64,000 bases of DNA from Pseudevernia furfuracea (taxonomy: Eukaryota; Ascomycota; Lecanoromycetes; Lecanorales; Parmeliaceae). How positions within the stretch are numbered: position 1 is the stretch's first letter; every line of letters starts with the position of its first letter. Positions 1 through 11,564 of the stretch are shown piece after piece. Under the pieces are notes generated by a model. The model saw nothing but the letters and a program-made list of their open reading frames with translations. It searched no databases and had not been told where the DNA came from. The stretch is taken from contig JAIUPT010000039.1 in the NCBI GenBank assembly GCA_022315425.1, positions 62,001 through 126,000 on the forward strand, in the 5' to 3' direction. Position numbers and translations under genes: made by a program.

Positions 1-183
1 GCTGACCAAATCCCAGTGTTCGCCGGAAAAGACGCCTCACGAGCCCTCGCTCAATCTTCACTCAAGCCGGATGACTGTAGACCCGAGTGGCAGGATTTGC
101 CGGAAAAGGAGAAAAGGATCCTGGAGGATTGGTTTACATTTTTCAGCAAGCGATACAATATAGTGGGCAAGGTGCAGCTCTGA
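1..183 (+). CDS. Cytochrome b5-like heme/steroid-binding domain protein, 3' end only
   Basis: The reading frame enters from outside the window and stops at TGA 181-183. The visible tail contains FAGKDASRAL, PDDCRPEWQDLPEKEK and DWFTFFSKRYNIVGKV, which is the C-terminal half of the membrane-associated progesterone receptor (MAPR/Dap1) type of cytochrome b5-like domain. Family knowledge: these proteins bind heme and support sterol P450 enzymes at the ER. Bases 2-16 look like an intron end (branch CTGAC, acceptor AG at 15-16), so coding in this window may begin at 17. Upstream domains, including any membrane anchor, cannot be seen. Confidence 0.75.
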   Translation, partial: ADQIPVFAGKDASRALAQSSLKPDDCRPEWQDLPEKEKRILEDWFTFFSKRYNIVGKVQL

Positions 184-1313
184 ATGGTCTAGAAGCAGGA
201 AATAAAACGCCCCGCGGTGCAGCAAGATTGCGCTTTGACAACTATATTTACTCCGTGTCCGTCAAAGTGATAGTGAAAAATGCTTGGCAGATTATTTCCC
301 TCAAATGCACGCCCTGCTCGTATCAGTTCCGGAGTCCGGTCATGTGCGGTCGACATATCGATTTAGCGTCAAGACTTGAGAGCCTCATCCGTGGAAGCCC
401 CGAGGTCGGAGATCCTCGTGCCGCCCCCACATCCCTATTGGGTTACATGCATCAGCGCGTGGATGTTTGCATTTGACGATCCGTGGTTGAGATCGACGAG
501 ATTCTGCAGCAACCAGCATGGCTTAGCTGTCGCTCGTGCGGCTGCGAGATGCATTCATGCAAATTCATAGAAAGCAGGACGCATAAGCGGTTGACCCTAG
601 GAAGCAGATAGCTGTTCGAGCATCCACATATCGCTCACGGACACTGCTTTCTTTTGATAGTCACGGCACAGGTATCCGTATCATCTCCAGACTTGCGCCT
701 GCTGTCGCGTAAAGCTCCTGGGGAACGCGCCCAAACATATCTCCGCATGAGAGAAATCAGTAGACTTATGGCAGTGCAGGCGAGCTCCATTGCATCCTTG
801 CACTTGAGGTCTTCTAGCACTGCTACTGTTGCATGCATAGCCCAACATTATTGTCAGTCACTGCAGCAGTCACGCGGATGGGGCAACTCCCCTGCGCCAA
901 CGACATTTCACATGGGTAGCTACCTTATCGAGATGCCAACCCTGTGAATCAAACGCCGTGAAGACTGGAAAGAAGGGATTCATTATGGAGGTCGGATCTC
1001 ATAGCCTCACGCCGCAGGCTCCCTGCCTCAGCATCGAGAGAAGAGAAGGGCCGAATTCAAAAATTCTTAGAAGAGATTCCATGGGAAAGAGCAAGTAATT
1101 CAAGGAGGTATCGGAATCACAGGGACCGATTCAAGGCTTGCACACGGAGCATCATAGCAATACTCCTAGCTTGAATTATATAGAAGAGATATCTGCCTTA
1201 ACCGATTGCGATCATTGAACTCATCGCTTATGCAAGCTGAGAGATTGATAACTTTATTTTAGTCTGTTCCCCTTCAATCTCAAATCAACAACAGATGATG
1301 CGAATGCTACTCG
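184..1313. other. Intergenic, no gene seen
   Basis: This holds the 3' flank of the cytochrome-b5-like gene and the 3' flank of the convergent NOP4 gene. Several short open frames exist (for example 376-570 and 654-947) but none has recognisable domains, a good start context or splice support. No repeat or RNA gene was recognised. Confidence 0.6.
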
Positions 1314-3578
1314 TCACTTAGACACTGCTTGACTTCTAGTCCTTCGCATCATTCTTTTCCTTCCAATAATCTGTTGTCGCTTTGTGAGCTTTTCCCAGTT
1401 ATCACCTGCTCCATTGGCTTTCGGGCCCTCTGGTACAGGATCTTGCAAGAGAGACTTTGGACTGGATACTCGCCTCCTCTTCATCCCTTTTCGCGTCTTG
1501 GCCATCAATTGGTCTTTGGTCAAAGGCTTTGACACAGCGTTCGGAATTTCCCCATTTCCCCGTTTCTCAGAAACGAATTTAGATCTCTCTCTAGCTTTTG
1601 TCTCCCTCTCGTGTCTTCTTCCAACTACTTGAGCATTTTCGATCGCAAACTCTGTGATCAGCCGCTTCCTTCTCTCTTGATTATTCATCCCGTTGGCGTT
1701 TTTGGCAGGCTCCACTGCGTGCCCGTTCAACCACCGAAGCCCCATTAATGCCCACCGATGTGAGGAATATTCAATGAAGCCATAGCCCCTGCTCCGACCG
1801 GCGCCGCTGTCTTCTGTTACCTTGCCACCTTCTCTGCCCTCGAACACAATCTTGGCCTGCTTGACAATGCCTTTTCCTTTCGCTTTTCGAGCTTTCTCGG
1901 CTTGCTTCATCTCTTCGCCCCCTCGTGAGAGCTCCTCTTTCGATAATTGCTTTCGTAGCCCACTTTTGACATCTTTTGCGAAGCCGACAACAGCTTCTCT
2001 TGCAAGGGCCTTGAGATCCTTGGATGATATGCTACGTGGCAGATTGCGAATAGACAGACGTGTCAAGCTGAGATGGAGCGTAGGGTTGGTTCTGATAAGC
2101 GATTGGCGCTGTTTTGCGCTGTCCTCTCGCATCTTGATCTCGGATGGCGAGAGATGTTCATAAAGAGGAGTATTTGAGGGTACAGTGCCCTCTGAGAGCA
2201 AGTACAATCGTCTACGATCTTTATCCCGGGAATCTCGTATATTGCTGCTAGCAAATGTAAGTCGCGTAGCCTCGTTGCGATCTACTGCTCGAGACAGTTG
2301 AAGCACTCGTCCCTCGATTGTATACCGTCCGGAACGGTCGAGGCTCGTATCTTCAAGTAATGATTGCTTGGTCGAGGAAGTACTTGCGCCTTTGGTTGTT
2401 GCGCTCCCTTGGCCTGGCGTGAGCTGCATCCTAGGAGCGTCTCGAAGACAAGAATCCGCGTCTTCTTGGTCATAGAAGCAGACGAACCCTGTACCTTTCG
2501 GCCGTTCAGTGGCATGATCCAGGACTACTCTTGCATACCGCAAAGGGCCAAATAGCTCAAAGTGACTTCTCAACACATCATCCGTGCTGGCGAATGGGAG
2601 ATTCCGTATGAACAGAGTCGACTTGTTGCTGTCCGTCGCCCATGCTACCGAGCCTTCGTCGACTTCCTTATGGACATTCGACGTGAATTGACTGTCTTCG
2701 CCATCCGAGGAAGTAGACCGCTCGATATCGCCCTGCGGAATGTTTTTGCCATCGATTTGATGGCTATCTTCCGATTGGTTGCTTTCATCATCCTCCTCCA
2801 CTATGGTTGCATCGACATCTCGATCTCGAACCTCTGTCCCTGTACTCTCATTTTGCATTGTCTCCCAAACCTCCTTTTCTACGGCCCAATCCACAGCCAG
2901 TGTCCTTCCGTCAACCTTTTTCCCATTAACCCCTTCCAAAGCCATCTCTGCATTCTTCCTTCCCCGTAGTATAACGAAGCCAAACCCAGCTGATAGACCA
3001 GGTTTCTTGCTGGGCAGTGTGGCGTGTTTGACCTTGCCATAGCTTCTGAACAAGGCTGCTAGATGCTCTGGGTCCTTGATTGTCCAAGGCAGATTCCTCA
3101 CAATAAGTTTTGGTGGGTGCTGAAATTCACGTTTTTGTGGACCTGGCCTAGCCTTCGCTTTCGTAGCACCTAGGAGCCCATCTTCGTTTGCTTGACGATG
3201 TCGAGGTTCTGCAAGCTCGACCCTGATTTTCCGACCTTCAAATAGAGATCCATTGAAGGTGTCTTTGGCGGTTTGAGCGTCCTCGATGTCAGCAAAAGTG
3301 ACGAAACCATATCCCTTGGACTGCTTGGACTCTGAGTCGATAACGACGGTTGCATGTTTGAGAGGAAAAGATTGGGAGAAAAAGTTGGCTAAGCTTTCTG
3401 ATGTAGTAGTCTGGGGTAGTGAGCGAACAAATAATGACCGCCCTTTCTGTTGTTTTGTCTGCTGTTCCTTGGACACTGTTGGTAATTTTTCTTCGTCGAG
3501 ACTGATGGCATCATCGGTAGCAGCGGTGACTAGATCGAGACCATCGGTTGTGAGCCGCTGCCTCTTTAGTCGAGACAT
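1314..3578 (-). CDS. NOP4: Nucleolar RNA-binding protein NOP4 (RBM28 family), four RRMs
   Basis: An uninterrupted 754-aa frame without introns. RRM1 spans about residues 48-122 (RNP1 KGYGFVTF), RRM2 156-232 (RNP2 LIVRNLPW, RNP1 AGFGFVIL), RRM3 320-430 (RNP2 LFIRNLPF, RNP1 KGTGFVCF, with a Ser/Thr/Gln-rich insert), and RRM4 506-625 (RNP1 RGYGFIEY, with a long basic insert). An acidic linker (250-310) separates RRM2 from RRM3, and the C-terminus is strongly basic. Family knowledge: yeast Nop4 and human RBM28 are needed for 27S pre-rRNA processing and 60S assembly. Length and RRM arrangement match fungal Nop4. MRD1, the other multi-RRM nucleolar protein, has a different layout. Confidence 0.92.
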   Translation of the reverse strand: MSRLKRQRLTTDGLDLVTAATDDAISLDEEKLPTVSKEQQTKQQKGRSLFVRSLPQTTTSESLANFFSQSFPLKHATVVIDSESKQSKGYGFVTFADIEDAQTAKDTFNGSLFEGRKIRVELAEPRHRQANEDGLLGATKAKARPGPQKREFQHPPKLIVRNLPWTIKDPEHLAALFRSYGKVKHATLPSKKPGLSAGFGFVILRGRKNAEMALEGVNGKKVDGRTLAVDWAVEKEVWETMQNESTGTEVRDRDVDATIVEEDDESNQSEDSHQIDGKNIPQGDIERSTSSDGEDSQFTSNVHKEVDEGSVAWATDSNKSTLFIRNLPFASTDDVLRSHFELFGPLRYARVVLDHATERPKGTGFVCFYDQEDADSCLRDAPRMQLTPGQGSATTKGASTSSTKQSLLEDTSLDRSGRYTIEGRVLQLSRAVDRNEATRLTFASSNIRDSRDKDRRRLYLLSEGTVPSNTPLYEHLSPSEIKMREDSAKQRQSLIRTNPTLHLSLTRLSIRNLPRSISSKDLKALAREAVVGFAKDVKSGLRKQLSKEELSRGGEEMKQAEKARKAKGKGIVKQAKIVFEGREGGKVTEDSGAGRSRGYGFIEYSSHRWALMGLRWLNGHAVEPAKNANGMNNQERRKRLITEFAIENAQVVGRRHERETKARERSKFVSEKRGNGEIPNAVSKPLTKDQLMAKTRKGMKRRRVSSPKSLLQDPVPEGPKANGAGDNWEKLTKRQQIIGRKRMMRRTRSQAVSK

Positions 3579-4405
3579 TTTTGACGATAGAAGAGATATC
3601 GTTCAAATTTTAAACAATTCAAAAGTTCCGTAAGGTAACGAGGCTAATCACTAGTGCCATTGCTCATTACCCGCTCGTCGGCTGTTTCACGACTCCCAGA
3701 TCACTTTTCTTTGCCCAATGACGATGATAGCGGTGAATCATGTTAACTACCCATCTGCCGCATTTTGAGGCGTCTAGTGCCGTCTTTTTCAATACTCTAG
3801 GAGCGAGACATGCAGCTCAGGTGGACCCTAGTCACCATTCTACGACTGCATGAAGCAAATGGCCGTTACAACACAAACGTGGTATAGAGGAAGCACGAAA
3901 TGAGCACGTCACCTTGGAAAATTCACAGTGGAGCATGATTGATTGTGGCAAGAATGGCAGCTGATGCCTGCAAGATGTGGTCTACGTCATACGACACAAT
4001 GGGTTAATGTTTTACATGGAAGTTGAGGAAAGCCATTGGTCTCGTCGCAGTGGGTCACGCTTCAGAAACCGATTTTGCCCCACGAGAGCCGCTCATACCA
4101 TAAATTTCTTCGTCACGCTATCCTAAAACGCCCACTTCCGCCGCCATGAAAGAAATCCGGCCTGCTCTTATCGAATGACGAGTCGAGGTGAATCCGGTAT
4201 CGAGACTGGTGTCCCTGGAAAGATCATCGATGGTGACCCGTCCCTCGAGTATTCGAATGAGTGCGAATGCGACAATGGCGGTGTCTGATAGATCTGCCAT
4301 TAGTCATGATCTCATGAATTGTTGCCCAGAAAGATGAAAAAAATCGAGACTCCGTTGTTTTTTTTTGGAAAAGAAATAGGAAAAGACATTGGATAGAAGG
4401 AAAAT
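3579..4405. other. Intergenic: NOP4 promoter side and bZIP 3' flank
   Basis: Both flanking genes are on the minus strand, so this holds the upstream region of NOP4 and the 3' flank of the bZIP gene. A 60-codon minus-strand frame at 4118-4300 has no recognisable domain and probably lies in the bZIP 3' UTR. A T-rich tract lies near 4358. No convincing regulatory site was seen. Confidence 0.5.
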
Positions 4406-5270
4406 TTACTGAAAATGGAAGCTGTACTCGGGATGATTTACATGAGCATTGGAGTCCTGGTACGTTTGTTGCATAGGCAGATCTATGCCGGAGAACGGTG
4501 CATAGCCGGTTTCATATTGACTGAGTATGTCCTCGTCAAGGAAGCCGTTGTGTTTCGACGGTCCAAGCTCGTATGGCGCCATGCTGGGTAATGTCGTCGG
4601 GAGTGGCGGGAGGTACTGCGGTTGCCCGGAGTAGTCAGGATACCGTGCAGGTAGGGTGTTGAAGGGTGAATGTTGTGGGTAAGGTGCGTGGATGACAGGC
4701 TCCGGCAGCGAATACGAATAGCCGTATGAGGGTGGAGGGGAGATGGAAAGTTCTCTGTGGTAGTGATATGGAGACTTTTCTGCACGGTTGTTTTTTGGTG
4801 TCGAGTACGGAGTATGGAGTGGTTCTGGTGATCTGCGACGGCCTCTTGAAGCTGAGTCCTGTTTTGACGTTTTTCGCTTTACTGCCTCCTCATTCCTCCG
4901 ATTTGTTTGTCTCTCTTGAATCATGGGCGCTAGCTCTGCGTGTGACTGCTCCGGTGAGGCTGATGATGAGCCTGCTCTTCGTTCGAGGTCCTCGAGACGT
5001 CTCTTTATCTTCTTGCCTATTCACTTATCAGCACTAATCTTTGAGCTTCATCACGGTCGAGCGAGTACGGCGACACTTACGGTAATTGCGTTGAGCGATC
5101 CTATTTTGTATCCGTCGACGCTCAGCCAGGTCTGATATCTTGGTCCAATCTTCGTTTGGGTTGGCACTGGCGCTGAAGGCACTGCTGGTGCTATGGCTTG
5201 AAGAATATTTGGGTGAAGTTGGGCCTGCGTAGGGCAGCGAGTAGCTGCTATTGCGTTGCATGGTTCTCAT
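4406..5270 (-). CDS. bZIP transcription factor, two exons
   Basis: Exon 1 is 5270-5081 and exon 2 is 5016-4406, with a 64-nt intron (donor GTAAGT, branch CTGAT, acceptor TAG). Joined length is 266 aa. The intron lies inside the basic region: RRRIQNRIAQRNYR ends exon 1 and KKIKRRLEDLE opens exon 2. This gives the bZIP basic motif N-x7-R (NRIAQRNYR) followed by a short zipper, then a Ser/Pro/Tyr-rich tail. This AP-1-like 'DWTKISDLAERRRIQNRIAQRNYR' subtype is widespread in filamentous fungi, and its targets are poorly known. The frame is open upstream to an ATG at 5457-5459, but that extension is low-complexity Pro/Ser, so MRTMQRNSSY (5270) was chosen as the start. The next ATG, at 5261, is also possible. 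Confidence 0.88.
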
Positions 5271-7882
5271 GTGGAAGGCTGGTTGGGGGGGGGAGGGAGG
5301 GTTTGGGAGAGGCGAGCTGGAGGTGAGTAGCAGGCAGTGACTGCTATCAGAGAAGCCTACTAGTCTGTACCGGGCGTAACCGAGGTATGGAGTGATTAGG
5401 AAGTGTGAGGGATTTGGAGGGGGAGGTCTGGCAGTATTAATATAATGGCTGCGGGACATTGGAGCCGTGTATTTATTCGTTCGTACTACACTACCTTTTG
5501 CGTGCCTAGCAGCTGGGAACGGATGAGGTAGAAGATCCCTGCACGCACATGGAAATTACCGAGAGGATGCTAAGAGGATGCAGGCTGCTTCATGATTCAT
5601 GCACGACCCGAACGTGGCACTACGTCGATCCCACATTAATCATCAATCGCCTGCAGCCTTGTAGCAGCAGAATATTAAAATAAATAAATACTAATAAATA
5701 GAAAGTAAATAGAAAATAAATACCTACCTTAGATAGCAACTAAGGTACTGATTGCTACTACTCGACATTATACTAACTGCTGTACCTACCCGAATCGTTT
5801 CCCCCGAGATAACAAGGACCAGGCTGCCTCGTAGAGTAAGTTAGGCAAGGAACGAATGAGATGCCAGTGATGCCAATGATGCCAAATTTGGGACGCCCTG
5901 AAGAGGGGAACGTTGCGTTGCGTTGCTTTACCCTCAACGTTACAGCGCGCCATGTGGTGCGGTCTTGACCGTCTTGGAAAGTCAAGCTTCCTCAGGCAGT
6001 CGCAAGAATTGCTTGATGCACATCACCATGCACCAATAGCAATGCACTCAACGCACCTCCCACGAGTCCGTCAGCCTTTTCTCTGCCCCCCATCACCCGT
6101 GAACCTCGGGGCTTGAGACTGGACTGCGGATTTAGGCGAAGCCAAGAACCCAAACCGTTCGATTTCATGATATTAGCTTGGATTAACAATAGAAATTCCC
6201 GTAGGGCTGCATCACTCGCGCGACTTGCTCTACTCTTCGGGCCCAAAGTGTTGAGTCTTAAGACGAGTTAAACTATATCAAGCTCTTTTTCTCGGAATTA
6301 GTCAACATTGTGGAATCCAGACTAATAAGTCGCTCCATGTATCTATTAATGGTATATCTAATCATGAGCTCCTATCAGAATTGGCGCGAGCTCCTACAGA
6401 GCTACCAGAGCGGGCAGTGCTGCGCAAAATGCTCAGGAACTGGAATGGCGGTCAGAAAAGTGAGAAGGCTATTTGCGAGTTACCATGATCATGGGACCAA
6501 GGATTTCATCCTGGCCTCGCAAGCCAAACGCCGACTGTGACAAGACTTGATACCATCCAACGGGCCATTGCGTGCGGGCTTCGCATAGGGCGCCCGTTCG
6601 GGGTTTCCGAGCTTTGGCATCAGTCGAGGCTATTCTGCCCTCCCGTGACTCGACTCGTTTCTGATTACACGAGAAGGCTGCTGCATTAGCCAATTATTCG
6701 AAGAAAGAGATTGGAGCCCCGGAGCAAGACACAGGGATTTATCAGCCAAATGGCGGTGGCAGGAAAGTGAGTGTGCCTTCTTCATCCTCGGTTTACTCAC
6801 CACCTACAGAAAGAAGCGATGTGCAGGGGGGACTCGGGAGTCATTCGTTCTCTGCTCCGTTGCCTGGATTGGGATTAGGGTGCATGAAACATGTGGTGCG
6901 GCTGAAGTCCCTTAAAGTAGTCCATCGAACCATCCCCACATTGATCGGAGTTGGTGACTACTCCGTACCACTACTCGTATGAGCATAAAGTAAGGTAACT
7001 TTCTTCACAAGCGCGCTTCATAATCTCCATCTCAGATTTAGGGTATGACTACGACTGCTTCTTTTCTAAGTGATGAGTGTGGCACAAAAAGAAGTCGAAA
7101 CGTTCTTTCACTTCTTCCTAGGGCTCTCGGAGGGGCGGTGGGTGACAACTCCGTACGTATCCGACGGAGATGACGCGGACCACCCTCGCCCATCCTTCCA
7201 TTGACATCGAGTATCCATGAACCATGATCCATGATCCATGATCCATGTGAAAGATGTCAATAAAGATGCAAAGAAGAAAGATGGAAGACGGAGATTGTTC
7301 ATTCGGATCTCGGTATCAACATTTTCCAACGGCTGACACAACTCTAAAGGCAGCACTGTCCAATCTCAGTAGTCAGTAGTCAACAGTCAATACTAGCAGT
7401 GTCGCAGCAGGAAGCTTCTATTGTTTCATAATGGTCCACCGTGCAGCCCAGGTCGAATGAATACCTTAATGTTGTGGTGATATTAGCCTTGGTAATTTAA
7501 CCCCCGCCTCGCCCCAGGTCCCACGGCGTGGCTGCGGAATCCGAATATTTCAAATGCCCTTGCGTGCGCCTTATGATTGGTTCCCTCGTTGCCCACACCG
7601 ACTGCTAGAGTTTTCGCTTCCGCTGAATAAGAGGTTACTCAGGTTATTCATGTCAGGCGAAAAACACCTCTCCATCTTTCTCAGCCGTTACTAGTACTCT
7701 AAAATTTTCACCACCTCCTTTCTCCCTTCTCCTTTCTACCTCATTTCCTTTATCTTCTTCACAGGCTAACAGCCTTATGTTGGTATGGTCTCCCGCTCCC
7801 ACTGACCAAAGCCACGTCGGGGGCTATCGGGACAACCGTTATCCAGGCCTTCCTCTTCCTGGGACTAGCAATAATAACAATA

Positions 7883-7900
7883 ATGTAAGGTACCTTACAT
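7883..7900. repeat. 18-bp perfect palindrome containing GGTACC
   Basis: The sequence reads the same on both strands (ATGTAAGGT then ACCTTACAT). Related TACCTT/AAGGTA sequence recurs at 5745-5765, 8093-8101 and 8102-8118. Such short dispersed palindromes are common between fungal genes. Function is unknown. Confidence 0.5.
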
Positions 7901-8101
7901 ATCACGGAGTTGAAAAGTCAAAGTCTCGAATTATTCTTCTTATTCTTCGGCGAACGCCTATCCTTATATCGGAATACTAGAATAGGCTCGTACTGTGAGG
8001 ATAACTTGTTCGAAAGAGTTCATCGGCGTTTGGTCTGATGTTTGAGTTTCAGCAGTTTCAGCAGTTTCAGTGTCTTCTTCTGAACTGATATGAGGTACCT
8101 T

Positions 8102-8118
8102 ACATACCTTAGGTATGT
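8102..8118. repeat. 17-bp palindrome related to that at 7883
   Basis: The arms are ACATACCT and AGGTATGT around a single T. It directly follows another copy of the TACCTTACAT half, so this is a small cluster of related inverted repeats about 210 bp from the first one. Confidence 0.45.
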
Positions 8119-10130
8119 GTTAAGACCCTGTAGTACTATCTAAAGGTAAGCTAAGCTAAGCTTTTCGCGGATGTCTTTCGGCCGAATGATCCGAACTTTT
8201 GTTTCTATTCTTACACGGTCTTACCTCATGCTATCTAAGGGCCTAAGGCATCATCTTCTTTTAGGAAAGGAGGCGAATCGATTCGTCGTCATGCTCCTCG
8301 ACCATTTCCATCTTCACCATCTATCAAGATGCACAGCAAGCTTCTTCTTCATTCTTTTACCGAGCGCCAGACTTGAGACCTAGAGCGGCGTCAGAAGGCC
8401 TAGGCTGGCTTTCAATTCACAGGGGACCGATCGCTATTATCATCTTCGGGCAAGTGCTACGACTTGAAGAAATCACGACCAATGATCATGATCGTTCGAC
8501 GTGGCAGCTGGGGGTTGGTAATCGAAATAAAACATGATGTTTGGAGCGTTCCTGACGATCACTTTCGTTAATGCACATGAGATGATCAGCCGCCAACGAT
8601 CCTCCAAAAGACATGAAACTGACGCTTGCTCATACAGCGGGCTGCGATGGAGCGAGGGTGCGAGGATTCGATGATGACCTCTGGTGTCTTGAGTCTTTCT
8701 AAACAATCGCTCTACTCTAGCCTGAAATGGATCTCGGATCGTCTTCCTTTTTCGGCATGTGTGCATTGTGTACTCTAATTGTGTTTCTCTTCGGAATACT
8801 GCGCTTCCCTGGCAATCCCTCGACCCGTGCACGTTGGAACCAGGCCTTCATGCTCTCGGCTAAATTTAATCAAGCTGAGTTTCCAGCAATGAAATGATTG
8901 GATGCTGACAGATGCTCGCTTACCCATTGTAAAATACTCCAGTACTAAAAACGCACACTCGTAGCCAAGCTCGGATCGGATGGCATCGTGGCAGTGCTGA
9001 TGTTTGAATGTGCGGCCTTCTCAACCTGTTCTCCACAAAACAATCAAGGCAAGTCGACCTGGAGCCAGGTGCCGATCTCTATTCTTTGTTACTGCTCTCT
9101 GTGCCGTACAACTCTGGTCAAGATGTGACTCCCTTGACCGTGCAAGTAGGAAGGCAATTTCGCTCAAATCCAACAACTCTACATGATCAGGAAGGGCTAC
9201 TGGGATATCGAAGCTGATGGACACCTACCCTCTAATTACAGGTGACCTTGTTGTTGGTCCACTGATACCTCAAAAATGCCGGAACATCAGATTTAAGCCC
9301 GGCTAGAAAGACCACGGCAACACGATACACGAATTCGACCACTCAAGTTTCGTGAGTGCCCTGTTAGTACGTGTGTATAGGGTGAATATTCCGCACAGTC
9401 TGTTATATTCTCTCTGATAGGAACACTCTACTCAGTCAGAAGAAAGAATTGACAACATGTCTCCAGGTCCATATAGCCGCCGCATCATTCACATTCCCCC
9501 ACCCATCTTCCTTCCATGTTTCCATTTGAAGAAAATGATTACGGTAGACGCCTCCCTAAAAAACGCAAATTGCGACCAACATCTTCAAAGCTCTGTTGTC
9601 GTTGAGGGGGGGCCAAATTTGAGTCCCACGGCGCTTGGCATGATCTCACGCCAGGCATCGGCAGTGCTTCTGTCTATGGCCTCCTTCCAGGACCATACAT
9701 GTATGATTACTGTCAAGTCAATTGGAGGATCCGCCAAGGCCATAACCGAGGTTTCTCAAGGTATGGGTCACCATTCAGAATCAGGTTGGGTGGCATGAGG
9801 CAAAATGAAGTGTCGAGAGAAGAGCTGATAGGTATGTAGAGTACATTCAAAGCTTCATCCGGCGCTATTAGCTCTAGGAAAACTTCATTTGTTAAAAGCG
9901 CGTTTCAGGGTTGGCGCTTTGCGACAAGTGCGTTTAGCCCATTTGACATAGAAAGCATGTTTAAAGAGTGAATGCAAGCAAGCATTGCTAATTGTAGCTC
10001 ATTGTTTTGGTCTATGATGATGCCAGTCATGACATCGTCGATATAAAAGTGACAATTAGAGTAGAGGCAAGCGACCATGGTCATCATAGGACCGGAATGC
10101 GCTCGCAGCAACGCTTTTCAAGTGCATTAT

Positions 10131-11241
10131 CTAGAGCTTCTGCATAGCGGCCTGGAGCACGTGGTTGTCAGTTGATCATCCGAAGTCTACAGATCGGACC
10201 TTGACTCACCACGTCAGTGGATTGCACATGATCTTCGTCGCCCTCAATCTGGCCTTGCAAGTCGTCGATTGAGACCTTCTCATCCTCCACGACTAGATTA
10301 ACCTGCAGCTTGCTGATGCCGTATCCTACTGGCACAAGCTTGGATGCACCCCATGTCAACCCATCTATCTCGATGGAGCGCATATTCTTTTCCAGTGCCT
10401 TCATATCGGTTTCGTCATCTTCACGAATGTCAGCCTAGATTCCCTCAGAAGTGAGCGTATCAGGCATACCCCAAGGTTTGACGTCTAGCGTGACAATGCT
10501 CTTTGCCGCGGGCTTCACCTTGCCCTCCTTCTTCTTCTTGTACGCCGCCAGATTTGCCTCTTTCACCTTCTTAGCCTCTTCATCCTCCGACTCATCTGAC
10601 CCAAAGAGATCGTCTTCATCCTCGTCGGCTTCGGCTGCAGGAGCTGCAGTAGGTGCTTTAGGATTGATAGGGAGTTCGCTTTGCTCAGGGCCGTAGGCGG
10701 TGTGTGATTTGGAAGGGTCGCCAGGAAGTGAGCCGAATTCAGACTCATGCGAGCTTAAGTGCTTATACCAGCGAAAGGCATGAGGGTATGTAGCTGGCTC
10801 AGGCGTGGACTTTAGTGCTTTGAATGTAGCGACGTCGGCTTGAGATGGGTGGTAGCTAGATCACAATTAGCTATCGGCTGTTCAGATAGACTTTCAGTAT
10901 CAGAAACGCGTTCGAACAATTGAGTCAGAGGGATACGCTCATGGCGCTTGGAAAATCTTCATAACGAGTGTCTTAGGCTCCTCAGAAACACGGACCAATA
11001 TATTCTCATCATGTAAAGTAGAAGGAAGAGATAGTTCCCTCAGGAACACGAAAAGGTTGATCGCACGAGGATCCAACGCAGGACGAGCTGCTTCTTGAGG
11101 GCTTACCCGGCGATGTAGGACCTTGTGCGAAGCCAGGACTCCAGAGCTTCATAAAGTGTTAACAAGATTTCACACGGTTATGGAGAATTTTCAACGCCTA
11201 CTCTGAAGACCCATGTCGTTAACAAAGTCGGTGAACCCCAT
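10131..11241 (-). CDS. Translation elongation factor 1B (eEF1B beta/alpha, GTP-exchange subunit), five exons
   Basis: Exons on the minus strand: 11241-11202, 11146-11107, 10855-10470, 10418-10210 and 10151-10131; joined length is 231 aa. Introns are 55, 251, 51 and 58 nt, with canonical ends. The N-terminal part (MGFTDFVNDMGLQTLESWL, then YHPSQADVATFKAL) is the GST-C-like domain. An acidic linker (DEDEDDLFGSDESDEEA) follows. The C-terminal exchange domain carries KPWDDETDM, IEIDGLTWGASKLVPVG and the conserved last residues VAAMQKL. It catalyses GDP-GTP exchange on eEF1A in the cytosol. In-frame stops seen in a naive translation fall inside introns 3 and 4, so the gene is intact. It is divergent from HSP78. 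Confidence 0.95.
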
Positions 11242-11564
11242 ATTATCGTTGTTATTCGGGCGACGTACTGGTCTTCGAGTGTGTGCAGTCGATGGCGCAA
11301 GATATTGAAGCTGTTCTTGTTCTTCAATGATCTTGAGGAGTCAAAAAAACGTGTGAATATGCGAAAGGGCGCTAGTGTCAGGAAAAAATAGTCTAATTCC
11401 GTCCAAGTTCCGACAACCTCTATATTGGCCGCAAGTTAACCGGGCAGGTGTTGCAGCACGCTTTGGTGGTTGCATGAACAAGGCAAAAGGGTTATGGATA
11501 CTGATAGTACTCTAGATCACCGACAACGTTTACTTGGACTAGGGTTGTCCACTTTCTACTCACA
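11242..11564. promoter_or_regulatory. Divergent promoter between eEF1B and HSP78
   Basis: These 323 bp separate the two start codons, so they must hold upstream control regions of both genes. A run of GAA/TTC units at about 11305-11326 (TTGAAG, then TTC, TTC and TTC-A) loosely resembles a degenerate heat-shock element, which would suit HSP78, but spacing is imperfect. No TATA box is convincing. Confidence 0.4.

Larger units (their letters stand above)
5271..10130. other. Gene-poor 4.9-kb interval with small repeats
   Basis: No gene could be supported. Features seen: an AT-rich tract rich in AAATA (about 5670-5735); a run of overlapping CCATGAT repeats (about 7213-7248); a strong pyrimidine tract at 7690-7762 just before an ATG at 7777 whose 35-codon frame ends at a possible donor GTAAGG (7886); AGTTTCAGC repeated three times (about 8046-8073); and palindromes built on TACCTTA (7883-7900, 8102-8118). 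The frame 9457-9798 (113 codons) has no recognisable domain. The first part is presumably the bZIP promoter. Confidence 0.5.

Noticed and set aside
4118..4300. 60-codon minus-strand frame between NOP4 and the bZIP gene
   Set aside because: No domain or homologue recognised; lies where the bZIP 3' UTR is expected.
8473..8832. 119-codon minus-strand frame
   Set aside because: Composition and sequence look random, no domain; likely chance.
9457..9798. 113-codon plus-strand frame with a reasonable ATG context
   Set aside because: No recognisable domain, no splice support and no neighbour context; not strong enough to call a gene.
10381..10470. In-frame TAG in the eEF1B gene, suggesting a pseudogene
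   Set aside because: It lies in a 51-nt intron with donor GTATGC, branch CTGAC and acceptor AAG; splicing restores the conserved KPWDDETDM.
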